DNA of 45,905 nt from Bacteroidales bacterium (GTDB taxonomy: Bacteria; Bacteroidota; Bacteroidia; Bacteroidales; VadinHA17). Of the stretch, positions 1 to 9,769 are shown piece by piece. Position 1 is the first letter of the stretch; every line of letters starts with the position of its first letter. Position numbers and translations under genes: made by a program. A model generated the notes under the pieces. The model searched no databases. It saw only the letters and a list, made by a program, of their open reading frames with translations, and was not told the DNA's origin. The stretch is taken from positions 1 to 45,905 of the forward strand of contig JAHYJA010000005.1 of the NCBI GenBank assembly GCA_019429325.1. Reading direction: 5' to 3'.

Positions 1-443
1 TTCTCAAGGCAACATCAATAAATCCCATTGATCCGACATCCCTGCACGCAGTAAAACCTGCCTCAAGGGTTTTTTTTAGCATACCCGGGAGCCAATATTG
101 CATAATCGACAAACGATTTACGAAAAGTGTCATCATAATAATTGTCTCCGATTTCCATTGTAATATGGGTATGGCAATCGATCAGGCCGGGTAAAACAGT
201 TGCATCTGAAAGATCAATAATTGTTGCATCTTCAGGAATTTTAATATTGCTGCCAACTTCCTTAATGGTATCATTCTTAATCAAAATCATTTGATTTAAA
301 AGTACTTTGCCATTTTCAGTATCAATCAGCCTGCCTGCCCTGATTACTTTAAAAATGTTGTTTTGCGCAGATAAAATTCCTGCAGCAGATGTCAGTAACA
401 GAACTGTTAAAAGGATCTTCTTAAGGGTGATTTGTAGTTTCAT
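1..443 (-). pseudogene. Amidohydrolase family protein, N-terminal part, frameshifted at a poly-A tract and running off the window edge
   Basis: ORF 63..443 has a signal peptide and amidohydrolase start motifs (VIRAGRLIDTENGKV, ATVLPGLIDCHTHI). The other frame of bases 1-62 continues with TLEAGFTACRDVGSMGFIDVAL, typical of the same family. The frames separate at an A8 run (minus strand gctaaaaaaaaccc). Confidence 0.8.
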
Positions 444-453
444 TTTGTTTTAT

Positions 454-1257
454 TTAGTTTCTTATTTCATATCCCCTGAACGGCCCGGAGAAGAATTTCG
501 CAACAGTTGAATTAAAAAGATCGGGATTTTCACTGGTTATCCAGTGGGTTTCACCAGGGAAGATGCACAGATTAGCTCTTGGTATGTTTCTGTAAATATC
601 AAGGGTATGTTCCTCTTTAATCACATCCCTGTCGCATGATAATAATAGAACCGGTACTCTTATCTTTCTTAGATCATAGACTGAAATATGTGGCTGAAAT
701 TCCATAAGCCTGTTGAGTTGCCTGATCAGGTACCAGTCCCGGGTTGTATCATTTTTTTCAATCATTTCTTCTGCCTGTACCCGGTCACGATGTATCTCTT
801 CAACTATAGAAGGATACAATACCGTTGTATCCGGGACAAGGCTTGCCCCGAATGCGACAATCTTTTTTACCCTTTCCGGATAATATATTCCCATTAATAA
901 TGAAATGATTCCTCCATCGCTTCTTCCAATCACGTAAACTGAATCTAAACGCAGGTGATCCAGCAGAGAGATTATGTCTTTTGTCATCAACATATAAGTA
1001 AGTGTATCACTACCCAGCTCAGATTTGCCCCTTCCCCTGCAATCCATAGTTATTACCTTGTAACTCTTTGAAAAGTAGGCAATCTGGTTTTCCATCCCTG
1101 CTATATTTCCACCGTTGCCATGTAATAATATCAGGGGATGTCCTTTCCCATATATTTCATAAGTCTGACAATTTAATTCCCTTTTTAGGTGCCAGTTTTC
1201 TGAATCTGTTGATTTCTCCCTCAATCCCGGACGAAGGATCTCCCTCATAGCGGGCAA
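454..1257 (-). CDS. Alpha/beta hydrolase; true N-terminus probably lost
   Basis: HGNGG oxyanion motif, MDCRGRGKS, nucleophile-elbow-like IGRSDGG, late ETHW histidine. No signal peptide; the 5' end overlaps the upstream ORF in another frame. Confidence 0.75.
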   Translation of the reverse strand: MPAMREILRPGLREKSTDSENWHLKRELNCQTYEIYGKGHPLILLHGNGGNIAGMENQIAYFSKSYKVITMDCRGRGKSELGSDTLTYMLMTKDIISLLDHLRLDSVYVIGRSDGGIISLLMGIYYPERVKKIVAFGASLVPDTTVLYPSIVEEIHRDRVQAEEMIEKNDTTRDWYLIRQLNRLMEFQPHISVYDLRKIRVPVLLLSCDRDVIKEEHTLDIYRNIPRANLCIFPGETHWITSENPDLFNSTVAKFFSGPFRGYEIRN

Positions 1258-2672
1258 TTACAGGCTTCAGATAGGGAAATTCTTCTATCATGGCATTGAG
1301 CCCCCCGTTCGCCCTCTGGACTTCCACTGAAGATTCCCAGACTTTCATGATCGAATACACCTGTCCGGCAATTTGTTTTTTCTGAGCCCTGGAAAGCTTT
1401 TTGCCTGCTGCCAGCTTATCATTAATTGCTACAAGGTCATTCACTGCAATAGCCGGGTCGAACTGGGTGAACATAAAACCACGCATACTTTCCGGTAATA
1501 CCTTTTCATCATTCAGGAACCACAGGTTACCCTTCGGATTACCTCCGTCAGCACGTAAATAAACGTTGACTATATCACGGCTGTTGGTGCCATCCTGCAG
1601 CCATTCCAGGATGTTACCCTTTTCAAACAAGGGATGAATCTTTGAAATGCGGATGCCGGCATTGGTCAATCCCCGGATTATATCTTTCCCTGATCTCATA
1701 TCTTCAATCATGTCAGCTGCTTCAAGCGTTTCACTTTCATGGCCTCTGCGGAAAAATCCGGAGATGTAAAAACCATCCATCATAAAATAATTTGAATCTG
1801 GCTTTTTCAACCAGCTCCTTTCTGATCAGACCATATTGCGGATTTCCGGGATCCATAACTTCAGGTTGTTCTTTGTCGACCAGCCGGTTCAGGTAATCGA
1901 CCGGATTGGAAAAGTACTGCAGGGCATGAAAACTATCATGCTCCATGACGTCCATATGATAAACAAGAAGTCCGGTTACAACAGGATGCCGGATTCCCAA
2001 AGCCGGGATTCCCAATTCTGAGTTACCCTCAATCAGCCAGGTGGTGAGCAAGGCCATCTGGCCATTCTTTTCCGAAAAATTCACCCTGACTGTCTGCCCG
2101 TTGCTTTTACCGTTGGTCATCCTGAATAGCCCGTTTTTGCCGGGAGCGGGATCGTAGTTTTTTGTGTCATCCTCAGAACCATAAGCGCTGTATGTCTTTG
2201 TAAAGAATGGTTCCAGGTTCAGAACATAGGTCATATTGTGGTGAATATACTCCAGGAGAAGCGGCAGATCACCGGGGGCAAATTTCTCCGAAAGCAGATT
2301 TACCCGCTTGTTTTTGCTCAGGTCGAAATCCAACCTGTCGGCAATACGATCCAGAAAGTCAGGATTATATAATTCCAGGTATGCTTCCCGGCCTTCTTCG
2401 GTTCTGTAAAGGGTAGTTGCCAGGCTTCTCAGTTTGATAAATGCCTGTACATAAGCCCTCTCACGTTCTGTGGCCGGTTCAGAATAAACTTTACCCGATC
2501 CTTCATGATCAACGACAACTGAAATCAGCGTATCGACCGGGATTTTGTCCCTGTTTGCCCTGACTTCACGGTCAAGGATTTCAAGCCAGGAGTTAGAAGT
2601 GGGTGGCGGTTTGATATGCAAAATATTATTATGAAAAGAAATCCATTTGAGAAGTAATCTTTCATAATTCAT
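1157..2672 (-). pseudogene. Hypothetical protein split by a frameshift (ORFs 1737..2672 and 1157..1810)
   Basis: Two same-strand ORFs overlap by about 70 bp. The DNA around 1740-1810 reads as plausible protein in both frames (ELVEKARFKLFYDG and MDGFYISGFFRRGHESETLEAADM), next to an A5 tract. Confidence 0.55.
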
Positions 2673-2675
2673 ACA

Positions 2676-4475
2676 TTATTTTTTTGAATCAATCCATCCA
2701 TTAATTCTGTCTTCGAATAATTGCATAGGGATACACCCGGATTCAAGGACTTTATTATGAAACTCCTTGATATTGAATTTGTCTCCAAGGGTATTTTCAG
2801 CTTTTGCACGCAATTCAAGAAACTTGAGTTGTCCGATCTTATACGCTAATGCCTGTCCGGGAAGTGCCATATACCGCTCAATCTCTGCAATTATGTTACT
2901 TTCAGACTCAGGCTCATGGTCCAGCGAATATTGAATTGCCTGTTCCCGTGTCCATCCTTTTGTATGTAACCCGACGTCTACAACAAGCCTGATGGCCCTG
3001 TGTATTTCCTCTTTTAAGTTACCCGGATATTGATACGGATCCGAATACATACCAAGCTCTTTGCCGAGGGTCTCAGCATACATTGCCCAGCCTTCGACAT
3101 AAGAACCATAAATCATTATTTTTCTGAATTGCGGAAGGCTGTCATTTTCCAGTTGAAGTGATAATTGAAAATAATGACCGGGAACTGCTTCATGCAGGAA
3201 CAGGCTTTCATCCTGTAAAATGTTATATGTTCCTGCATCAGGAATGGGGACATAAAATATAGCTGGTCTTGAACCATCCGGCAGTCCTATTTCAAATTCA
3301 GCACTAGCCGTTTTTTCGCGGAAAGCTTCAGTTCGTCTCACTTCCAGAGGTGTTTTTGGTTCGCTGTCAAACAATCCGGGCATCTTTGACTTAATGATCT
3401 CATGGATGTTATTGAAATTAGCAATCACCTGCTCTGGTTCAGAAAAGGGCATCAGATCCTGGCTTGTCCGTACATGACTGAAAAATTCTTTAAGGTCTCC
3501 TTTAAAACCTACCTGATCTTTAATTTTTCCCATCTCCCGGGAAATCCTGTCCACTTCATTTTGCCCGATCTCAAAGATTTCATCCGCTGACAGTTCTGTG
3601 GTGGTATAATACTCAATTAAATACTGATAATATTCCTTGCCATAAGGGATGTCATCTATACCTGATGTTTCGCGGCAACGAGGTAAGTATTCATTTTTCA
3701 GAAAATCATGCAATTTTTTATATGCAGGAATTATTTTCTTTTCAATCACTGCTTTATACTCACTTTCAAGCCTTTTTTTATCAGCAGCTGACATATCTCC
3801 CGGGAATACTATTACAGGTCCATAAAAAACATGTTCCTCTGCCGGACCGTGATCGAAACTATCCATCTGAGGTATCATTTTATACACTAATGCTTTGGGC
3901 AGGGTGTAACCAGTTCTCATCCCTCTCTGCATATTGGCAATGGCAGTATCGCACCAGATTACAAAACCGCTTAGTCTTTTAAGCCAGTTTTCATAGTCCG
4001 GGGTATTACGAAAAGGCTGAACGTAATTTCCACCCGCCATAGTGGCAAGATAAATGTCGACAGATGCAAATTGATCAACAGGTAATAACTCCTTCTTAAA
4101 ATTCAAACCTTTCAGACCGATATTACATTCCCATTTTAAAATGTCCACATTCAGCCTTTCCGGCTCCGATAGTTGAGGTTCATCAAATTCATCCAGTTTT
4201 GCTTTGAAGGATGTGTAAAAGTTCCTTAGTTTTTCAATGTAGGACTGAGTTAATGAGTTTGGGAACAGATCGTTAAAACGGTAGTCTCCAAACTCTGTAG
4301 CCAGGATTGGATTAAGCTCCATATAACCATCATAATACTCCTCATAGAGTTTATTCAGAGACCTGGATGTCTCGTCAGATTCTTTCCCGGGTTTTGTTTG
4401 CTGACAGCACTCAAAACCAATCAGGATCAGGAATGAAAAAATAAGAAGTTTTTTCATATGTTTTGATATTATCAT
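2676..4475 (-). CDS. DUF885 domain-containing lipoprotein, putative metallohydrolase
   Basis: Signal and lipobox-like start MKKLLIFSFLILIGFECC. HEAVPGHYFQL motif is typical of DUF885. Full length at about 599 aa. Confidence 0.85.
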   Translation of the reverse strand: MIISKHMKKLLIFSFLILIGFECCQQTKPGKESDETSRSLNKLYEEYYDGYMELNPILATEFGDYRFNDLFPNSLTQSYIEKLRNFYTSFKAKLDEFDEPQLSEPERLNVDILKWECNIGLKGLNFKKELLPVDQFASVDIYLATMAGGNYVQPFRNTPDYENWLKRLSGFVIWCDTAIANMQRGMRTGYTLPKALVYKMIPQMDSFDHGPAEEHVFYGPVIVFPGDMSAADKKRLESEYKAVIEKKIIPAYKKLHDFLKNEYLPRCRETSGIDDIPYGKEYYQYLIEYYTTTELSADEIFEIGQNEVDRISREMGKIKDQVGFKGDLKEFFSHVRTSQDLMPFSEPEQVIANFNNIHEIIKSKMPGLFDSEPKTPLEVRRTEAFREKTASAEFEIGLPDGSRPAIFYVPIPDAGTYNILQDESLFLHEAVPGHYFQLSLQLENDSLPQFRKIMIYGSYVEGWAMYAETLGKELGMYSDPYQYPGNLKEEIHRAIRLVVDVGLHTKGWTREQAIQYSLDHEPESESNIIAEIERYMALPGQALAYKIGQLKFLELRAKAENTLGDKFNIKEFHNKVLESGCIPMQLFEDRINGWIDSKK

Positions 4476-4581
4476 GTATTTTCCTGATTACCGCAGCTTC
4501 AGCACTGATATCAATAACCGGTGTGCGGTTGCATGCTATTGAAATCACCACTAAAACTAAAAGCATTAAAGTCTTTTTCAT
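4411..4581 (-). pseudogene. N-terminal stub of a DUF4440/SnoaL-like lipoprotein
   Basis: Manual translation: MKKTLMLLVLVVISIACNRTPVIDISAEAAVIRKIHDN..., with a lipobox and a start resembling the copy at 6308..6591. It then runs into the start of the DUF885 gene. Confidence 0.6.
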
Positions 4582-4869
4582 AGTTAAGCTATAGTGATTT
4601 CCTTTTTATTGATGAATTCTATATCAAATTTACGCCATGAAAAAGCGGAAGTCAATAATTAGTCGATGATTTTTATGGGATCATCTAAAAATGATGCAAT
4701 GCTGTATTTCAACAAATTATGGGATTAAGGCAAAATAGAAAGAGGTACCAGCCTGATCTGAACAAAACTTTTTAGATGGGAGTTGACAAATTCTAAGTAT
4801 GCGCAGAATTATGGAATCGTAATCCAATATTATCGTATATTTATGGATTTATTGTCCAAATTTATTTAA

Positions 4870-5016
4870 TCCGCCTTCGCGTAAAGCTTCGGCGGACGCG
4901 AAAAATAGGTATAATTGGCTTCGCCGAGCTCACCCCGCTGATGCGGGGTTCGGTTCCTCGGTGCTTGCACCGTTCTTTGAGTCCAGAGCTTGCTCTGGGG
5001 TTCATACCATTTGATT
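4870..5016 (+). repeat. 147-bp multi-hairpin dispersed repeat, copy 1
   Basis: tccgccttcgcgtaaagcttcggcggacgcg...ccatttgatt. Identical by eye to 26775..26921 and to the reverse complement of 35159..35305. Contains hairpins accccgc-TGAT-gcggggt, cggtgc-TT-gcaccg and ccagagc-TT-gctctgg. Confidence 0.95.
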
Positions 5017-5041
5017 TTAGTATTTTTGAAAGAAAATTGCC

Positions 5042-6289
5042 ATGTATATCCAACGTAAAATCCATCCGGAGATAAGGAAACATCTTGTAAGAAAGGAATT
5101 TACCATTATAACTGGTCCCAGGCAAAGTGGGAAAACTTCACTTATCCAGGACTTATACAGGGAATTACGAAATGAAAACAAAACAGTTGCTTACATCACA
5201 TTGGAGGACCGTGACATCCTTTCAGCAATCAATATCCACCCTGAGGAGGTTTTCTCCTTTGTAAAACGGCCTGTAAAATCGCTGGCCGGAACTCAAAAAG
5301 GGGCTGAAAGAGTATTTCTGTTTATCGATGAAGTCCAGTATGCTGCGGATCCTTCAAATTTCCTTAAATACCTCTATGATGTATATGGTGAAAACCTTAA
5401 GGTGATTGCAACAGGCAGCAGCGCATTTTATATAGATAGTAAATTCAAAGATTCACTGGCCGGCAGGAAACGGATATTTGAACTCAAAACGCTTTCATTT
5501 GAAGAATGGTTGCTATTCCGGGATTTCCGGAGCCTCCTCGGGGAGCTTAACCTGATCAGGAGCCGGAGTGAATATATTTCTCCTGATTACAGACAACTCT
5601 TACATTCATTCAATGAATACCTTGTTTATGGGGGATACCCGTCAATCGTCCTGGAAAATGACAAAGAAGAAAAAGTCTTACTGCTTAAGGAATTAAAGAA
5701 TGCATTTTTAAAAAAGGATATTGATGAAGCCGGAATTGCCAATCCGGAAAAATTTTATCTGCTGCTTGTCCTTTTAGCCGGACAGACAGGAAATCTTGTT
5801 AACAAAAATGAACTGGCCAACACCATCGGAGTCGATAATAAAACCGTTGACAAATACCTTTATGTACTTCAGAATTGTTTTCATATAAGGCTTGTAAAAC
5901 CTTTTTATACCAACCATAGAAAAGAACTTACCAAGATGCCCAAGGTGTTTTTTAAAGATTCGGGCATGAGAAATATTGTTTTGAATCGTCTGTTTGATTT
6001 CAAAGACAGGGGAGATGAGGGACAATTAATTGAAAACTATGTGTTTAGCCGTCTGTCTGAGATATATGATAAGGATATGATCAGGTTTTGGCGGACAACT
6101 GATAAGCAGGAGGTCGATTTTATTGTATCTACGTCGTCTAACGAAGGCCTGGCACTCGAAGTTAAGTTAAAATGTCCGGGAGTAAAACCTGCCGTCAATA
6201 AAAAGTTTATCGAAAGTTACCCGGGTTTTCAATTCCGGATAATTTCCTATGCTTTAGATAAAGAGTGTGACTGGATTCTCAAGCTTTAA
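5042..6289 (+). CDS. ATP-binding protein, AAA_14 plus DUF4143 family
   Basis: Walker A TGPRQSGKTSL, Walker B VFLFIDEVQYA, C-terminal DUF4143-like FWRTTDKQEVDFIV and ALEVKLK. Confidence 0.92.
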   Translation: MYIQRKIHPEIRKHLVRKEFTIITGPRQSGKTSLIQDLYRELRNENKTVAYITLEDRDILSAINIHPEEVFSFVKRPVKSLAGTQKGAERVFLFIDEVQYAADPSNFLKYLYDVYGENLKVIATGSSAFYIDSKFKDSLAGRKRIFELKTLSFEEWLLFRDFRSLLGELNLIRSRSEYISPDYRQLLHSFNEYLVYGGYPSIVLENDKEEKVLLLKELKNAFLKKDIDEAGIANPEKFYLLLVLLAGQTGNLVNKNELANTIGVDNKTVDKYLYVLQNCFHIRLVKPFYTNHRKELTKMPKVFFKDSGMRNIVLNRLFDFKDRGDEGQLIENYVFSRLSEIYDKDMIRFWRTTDKQEVDFIVSTSSNEGLALEVKLKCPGVKPAVNKKFIESYPGFQFRIISYALDKECDWILKL

Positions 6290-6307
6290 TGACATTTGCA
6301 CCATTGC

Positions 6308-6591
6308 TCAGTCGCATGTTCCGGACTTCAACTTTGAGCGAGCTGCCTGACCAGGAAAATATTTTCGGATAGACGGAAGACCAACACAAACCAGACCATT
6401 GGCGTTCATTTCTACAGATCCGGGAGCAAAAGAGCTCATGTATTTATTTGCGTCCATGGTTTTAGTTGCATCTTCCCATTGATCATGATTTTCCTGATTA
6501 CCTCTGCTTCAGCATGGATATCAATAATCGATGTGCGGATGCAACCTGCTATAACAAAAAAAGTAAATAAAAACATCAGGATCTTTTTCAT
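6308..6591 (-). pseudogene. Second DUF4440/SnoaL-like lipoprotein remnant with frameshifts
   Basis: Manual translation: MKKILMFLFTFFVIAGCIRTSIIDIHAEAEVIRKI, then a frame change near 6480 to DQWEDATKTMDANKYMSSFAPGSVEMNANG, then a further frame change to SGSSLKVEVRNMRLSNGANV. Confidence 0.65.
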
Positions 6592-6922
6592 TTCGCAGAT
6601 AAAATGGTTTACTTTTTATTGATGAATTCTATATCAAATTTAAGCCATAATAAAGCGGAAGTCAATTATTTATCATTTATCTATGACAGGATAGATTAAA
6701 AACGATTCACATTTAAAGAAAGCCGAATAATACTACAGACTAACCCCCATCTGTTTCTTTCCATAAAGTATCTTCTGCACACATTATCTCTTCAGGTAGT
6801 TGACAGCAAATAATCAAGTCCAAATGGAACGGCAATCTTAGTTAAAATGAAATGCGCATGGATGAAATTGAAATTCAAGAGACAATCAGGTATGACAGTC
6901 AAAACACTTCTTAACTTCACAC

Positions 6923-9421
6923 ATGCTTTTAACAAAACTGCATATTCCTCCTGCCGGAGTTAATGTAGTTCACCGATCAGGTCTCTTTGAAAAATTAAAC
7001 TCCGGCCTGGGCAGAAAGCTGATTCTTGTTTCTGCTCCAGCCGGGTATGGTAAAACAACATTGTTAAGCTACTGGATCAGCCAGAATAAAATTCCTGCTG
7101 CGTGGCTTTCGCTGGACAATAGTGATAATGACCCTGCAGTTTTTCTGGGCTATGTAATTTCGGGAATTCAAAGTATTCATAACGATTTCGGACAAAGTTC
7201 CCTTCGCCTTCTAAATTCACCCAATTCACCATCTGTCGAATCAATTGCCAGCCTGCTGATCAACGAATTACTCAGTATTGACCAACACTTTTTGTTGGTT
7301 CTCGACGATTTTCATTTGATTAAGAAATTTAAATTAGGCCTGTCTGTTGACGAAGTTCATTCTCTTGAAATAAAAACAGAAGGCTGGATTGCAGGGCTGC
7401 AACTGGCAGCTATATCAATGCAGGGTACTGAAGATATCTCAGGCTTCATTCGCGACTTGGAGGGCGACAACAGGTATATAATGGATTACCTGATTGAGGA
7501 GGTGTTAAAGACACAAACCGACGACAGAAGAGAATTTTTGCTTCAAACCTCAGTACTGGAGCAAATATCTGCCTCTCTGTGCAATGCTGTGGTAAACAGG
7601 AATGACAGTCAGTATATTCTCGAAAGCCTCGAAAAAAATAACATGTTTGTTATTCCCCTGGATGAAAACAGAACATGGTACAGGTATCATCATTTGTTTG
7701 CAGGCTTGTTGAAGCAGCGATTCCTGCAATCTTATCAGGAAAAAATTAAGGATATTCACGATAAAGCCTCGGCCTGGTTTGAAGAAAATGCCCTACACGA
7801 ATTGGCAATAGATCACGCCCTTGAAATCAGGGACTTTGAACAATCCATCCGGATTCCAGGCCGGATTGTTGAGAGAATGTGGGAAGTCGGCCATCATTCA
7901 GCCATCCTCAGGTATGGTAAACTGTTGCCTGATGAGGTTATCAAAAGTAACCAGGAGTTCGCTTTGTTCTATTCATGGATTTTAATCGCAGCAGGACAGG
8001 CAGCAGAGTCTGAAAAATATCTTGCTGATGCACAGAAAGTGATAGATGCCCTAATTAATGGAGAGGTATCAACAACGGAAGCCATCGGGGCCAACAAGTT
8101 ACTTTTCGGAAAACTTGCAGCCACACTGGCCTATATGAAATTATTTACAGTACTCCCGGAAACAATAATAAAATATAGTGAAATTGCCATTGAAAACCTT
8201 TCTGAAATCAACCCGTTGTGGACGGGATGGGCCTGGTATTTTATCGGTAATGCTGAGCTGGTAAAGGGCGATGTGCATAAAGGTCTGGATGCGTTTAATT
8301 ACGCGCTCGAGCACAGCAAGAAAACAGATAATATTTATCTGATTGCTACAATAACATCTGCAATTGTGTCGCGCCGGTGTGCATTAGGTCAGTACAGGAA
8401 AGCATTTGCTCTATGCACCGACACTCTTTCCCTTATGGACAGGCGTGGTTTTTCGGGTATTGCGAAGGTTGAATGGACTTTCACCGGACTCTTTTCAATG
8501 ATGTCGGTGATTCAATGTATCTGGACAAATTTTGATGAAGCTCTTGAAAACGCCAGGACAGCATATCAGCTATGTGAAAATGCCAGGGATATCAGGTATA
8601 GAATAATGGCATTACTGGCTTATTCATATGCTCTTCATGCTGTTGAAGACAAAATGGGAGCTTTTGATAAGATAGGCGAACTTGAGGATGTCCTGAAGAG
8701 GTATAAAATAGCTCCGTTTCTCGCATCAACTTATATCGGATGGAAAATATACCTCCTTATTGAAAGACATGAAATTGATAAAGCTGCAGATTTTGCTAAG
8801 GAAGTTGGATTAGGACATCAGCTGAAGTTAACTTTTGAAACCCTGTACTCATACATTCAGTTTGCCCGGTTGCTTCTGCAGCAGAACGAAAACACCAGAG
8901 CAGAAGAGCTTATGTTGGAAATATATGCAATTGCAAAAACGTCGAATGGAATTGAAAGACTGATTGACCTTAAACTTGTTTATATATTGATGTATTTAAG
9001 GAGGAATGAACACGAAAAAGCGGTATCAGAATATATTGATGCACTTGAAATGGCGGCCGATGATAATTTGATAATACATTTTCTTTTTGACCTCGACCAG
9101 ATGAGTGTTCTGCTGAATGATGTATACAAGAGGCATGCTGCCGGAAGGACAAGGATACCTGAGAGCTTTATGCAGAAGTTCAGACAGGCTGTTGAGACGA
9201 AGAAAAAACGACGAAAGATTATTCCGGACCTGGAATTAAGTGCACGCGAGCTGACTACTCTGAAGCTTATGGCTGAGAACCTGACGAATAAGGAAATTGC
9301 CGAAAGAACCTTTGTTTCGATAAACACTGTTAAAACACACCTGAAGAACATTTTCATCAAGCTTGACGCCAGTAACCGTTCAGGTGCCGTAGCCAAAGCA
9401 AAAAAGATGGGATTATTATAG
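6923..9421 (+). CDS. MalT/LuxR-family ATP-dependent transcriptional regulator with an apparent internal deletion in the ATPase domain
   Basis: Walker A SAPAGYGKTTL, LVLDDFHLI, TEGWIAGLQLAA, TPR-like middle, C-terminal LuxR HTH (LSARELTTLKLMAENLTNKEIAERTFVSINTVKTHLKNIFIKL). Confidence 0.9.
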   Translation: MLLTKLHIPPAGVNVVHRSGLFEKLNSGLGRKLILVSAPAGYGKTTLLSYWISQNKIPAAWLSLDNSDNDPAVFLGYVISGIQSIHNDFGQSSLRLLNSPNSPSVESIASLLINELLSIDQHFLLVLDDFHLIKKFKLGLSVDEVHSLEIKTEGWIAGLQLAAISMQGTEDISGFIRDLEGDNRYIMDYLIEEVLKTQTDDRREFLLQTSVLEQISASLCNAVVNRNDSQYILESLEKNNMFVIPLDENRTWYRYHHLFAGLLKQRFLQSYQEKIKDIHDKASAWFEENALHELAIDHALEIRDFEQSIRIPGRIVERMWEVGHHSAILRYGKLLPDEVIKSNQEFALFYSWILIAAGQAAESEKYLADAQKVIDALINGEVSTTEAIGANKLLFGKLAATLAYMKLFTVLPETIIKYSEIAIENLSEINPLWTGWAWYFIGNAELVKGDVHKGLDAFNYALEHSKKTDNIYLIATITSAIVSRRCALGQYRKAFALCTDTLSLMDRRGFSGIAKVEWTFTGLFSMMSVIQCIWTNFDEALENARTAYQLCENARDIRYRIMALLAYSYALHAVEDKMGAFDKIGELEDVLKRYKIAPFLASTYIGWKIYLLIERHEIDKAADFAKEVGLGHQLKLTFETLYSYIQFARLLLQQNENTRAEELMLEIYAIAKTSNGIERLIDLKLVYILMYLRRNEHEKAVSEYIDALEMAADDNLIIHFLFDLDQMSVLLNDVYKRHAAGRTRIPESFMQKFRQAVETKKKRRKIIPDLELSARELTTLKLMAENLTNKEIAERTFVSINTVKTHLKNIFIKLDASNRSGAVAKAKKMGLL

Positions 9422-9455
9422 GCCCTCAAATTTCTGTAACAAATAAATCACCCTC

Positions 9456-9481
9456 AAAATCACCCGTTCGGGTGATTTTTT
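9456..9481 (+). terminator. Rho-independent terminator after the MalT-like gene
   Basis: aaaatcaccc-gttc-gggtgattttt: perfect stem followed by a T-run. Confidence 0.8.
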
Positions 9482-9528
9482 CCGGTCGGGTGTACCCGAC
9501 CTTTGCTGAGAGTAAAACAAGTTATTAT

Positions 9529-9750
9529 ATGAAAGGTAAAATCAAAATATCAATTCAGGGGCAGCTTGATAAAAATTGGAAAAACAGTTTTGAGGGTATG
9601 AATATCAGTTATGAAGGAGATAATACCATCCTGACCGGACAGATTAAGGATGAGGCTCATTTGCACGGGATATTAAATATCATCAGGGATTTAAACCTTA
9701 AGTTGATTTCCATTAATCCGCCTGATAACGAGGAAGAAAAAATGCAATAA
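9529..9750 (+). CDS. Small conserved hypothetical protein next to the MalT-like regulator
   Basis: In-frame ATG at 9529: MKGKIKISIQGQLDKNWKNSFEGMNISYEGDNTILTGQIKDEAHLHGILNIIRDLNLKLISINP. Located between the terminator and a same-strand gene. Confidence 0.65.
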   Translation: MKGKIKISIQGQLDKNWKNSFEGMNISYEGDNTILTGQIKDEAHLHGILNIIRDLNLKLISINPPDNEEEKMQ

Positions 9751-9769
9751 ATAAAAAAAACAGACAAAA

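Noticed and set aside
4870-5016. Considered as a CRISPR array or integron attC because of its serial palindromes
   Set aside because: No regularly spaced identical repeats with unique spacers within a copy, no cas genes and no integrase; the whole 147 bp is conserved as a unit.
8980-9429. 149-aa minus-strand ORF
   Set aside because: Antisense to the MalT/LuxR HTH region; no promoter or family motif.
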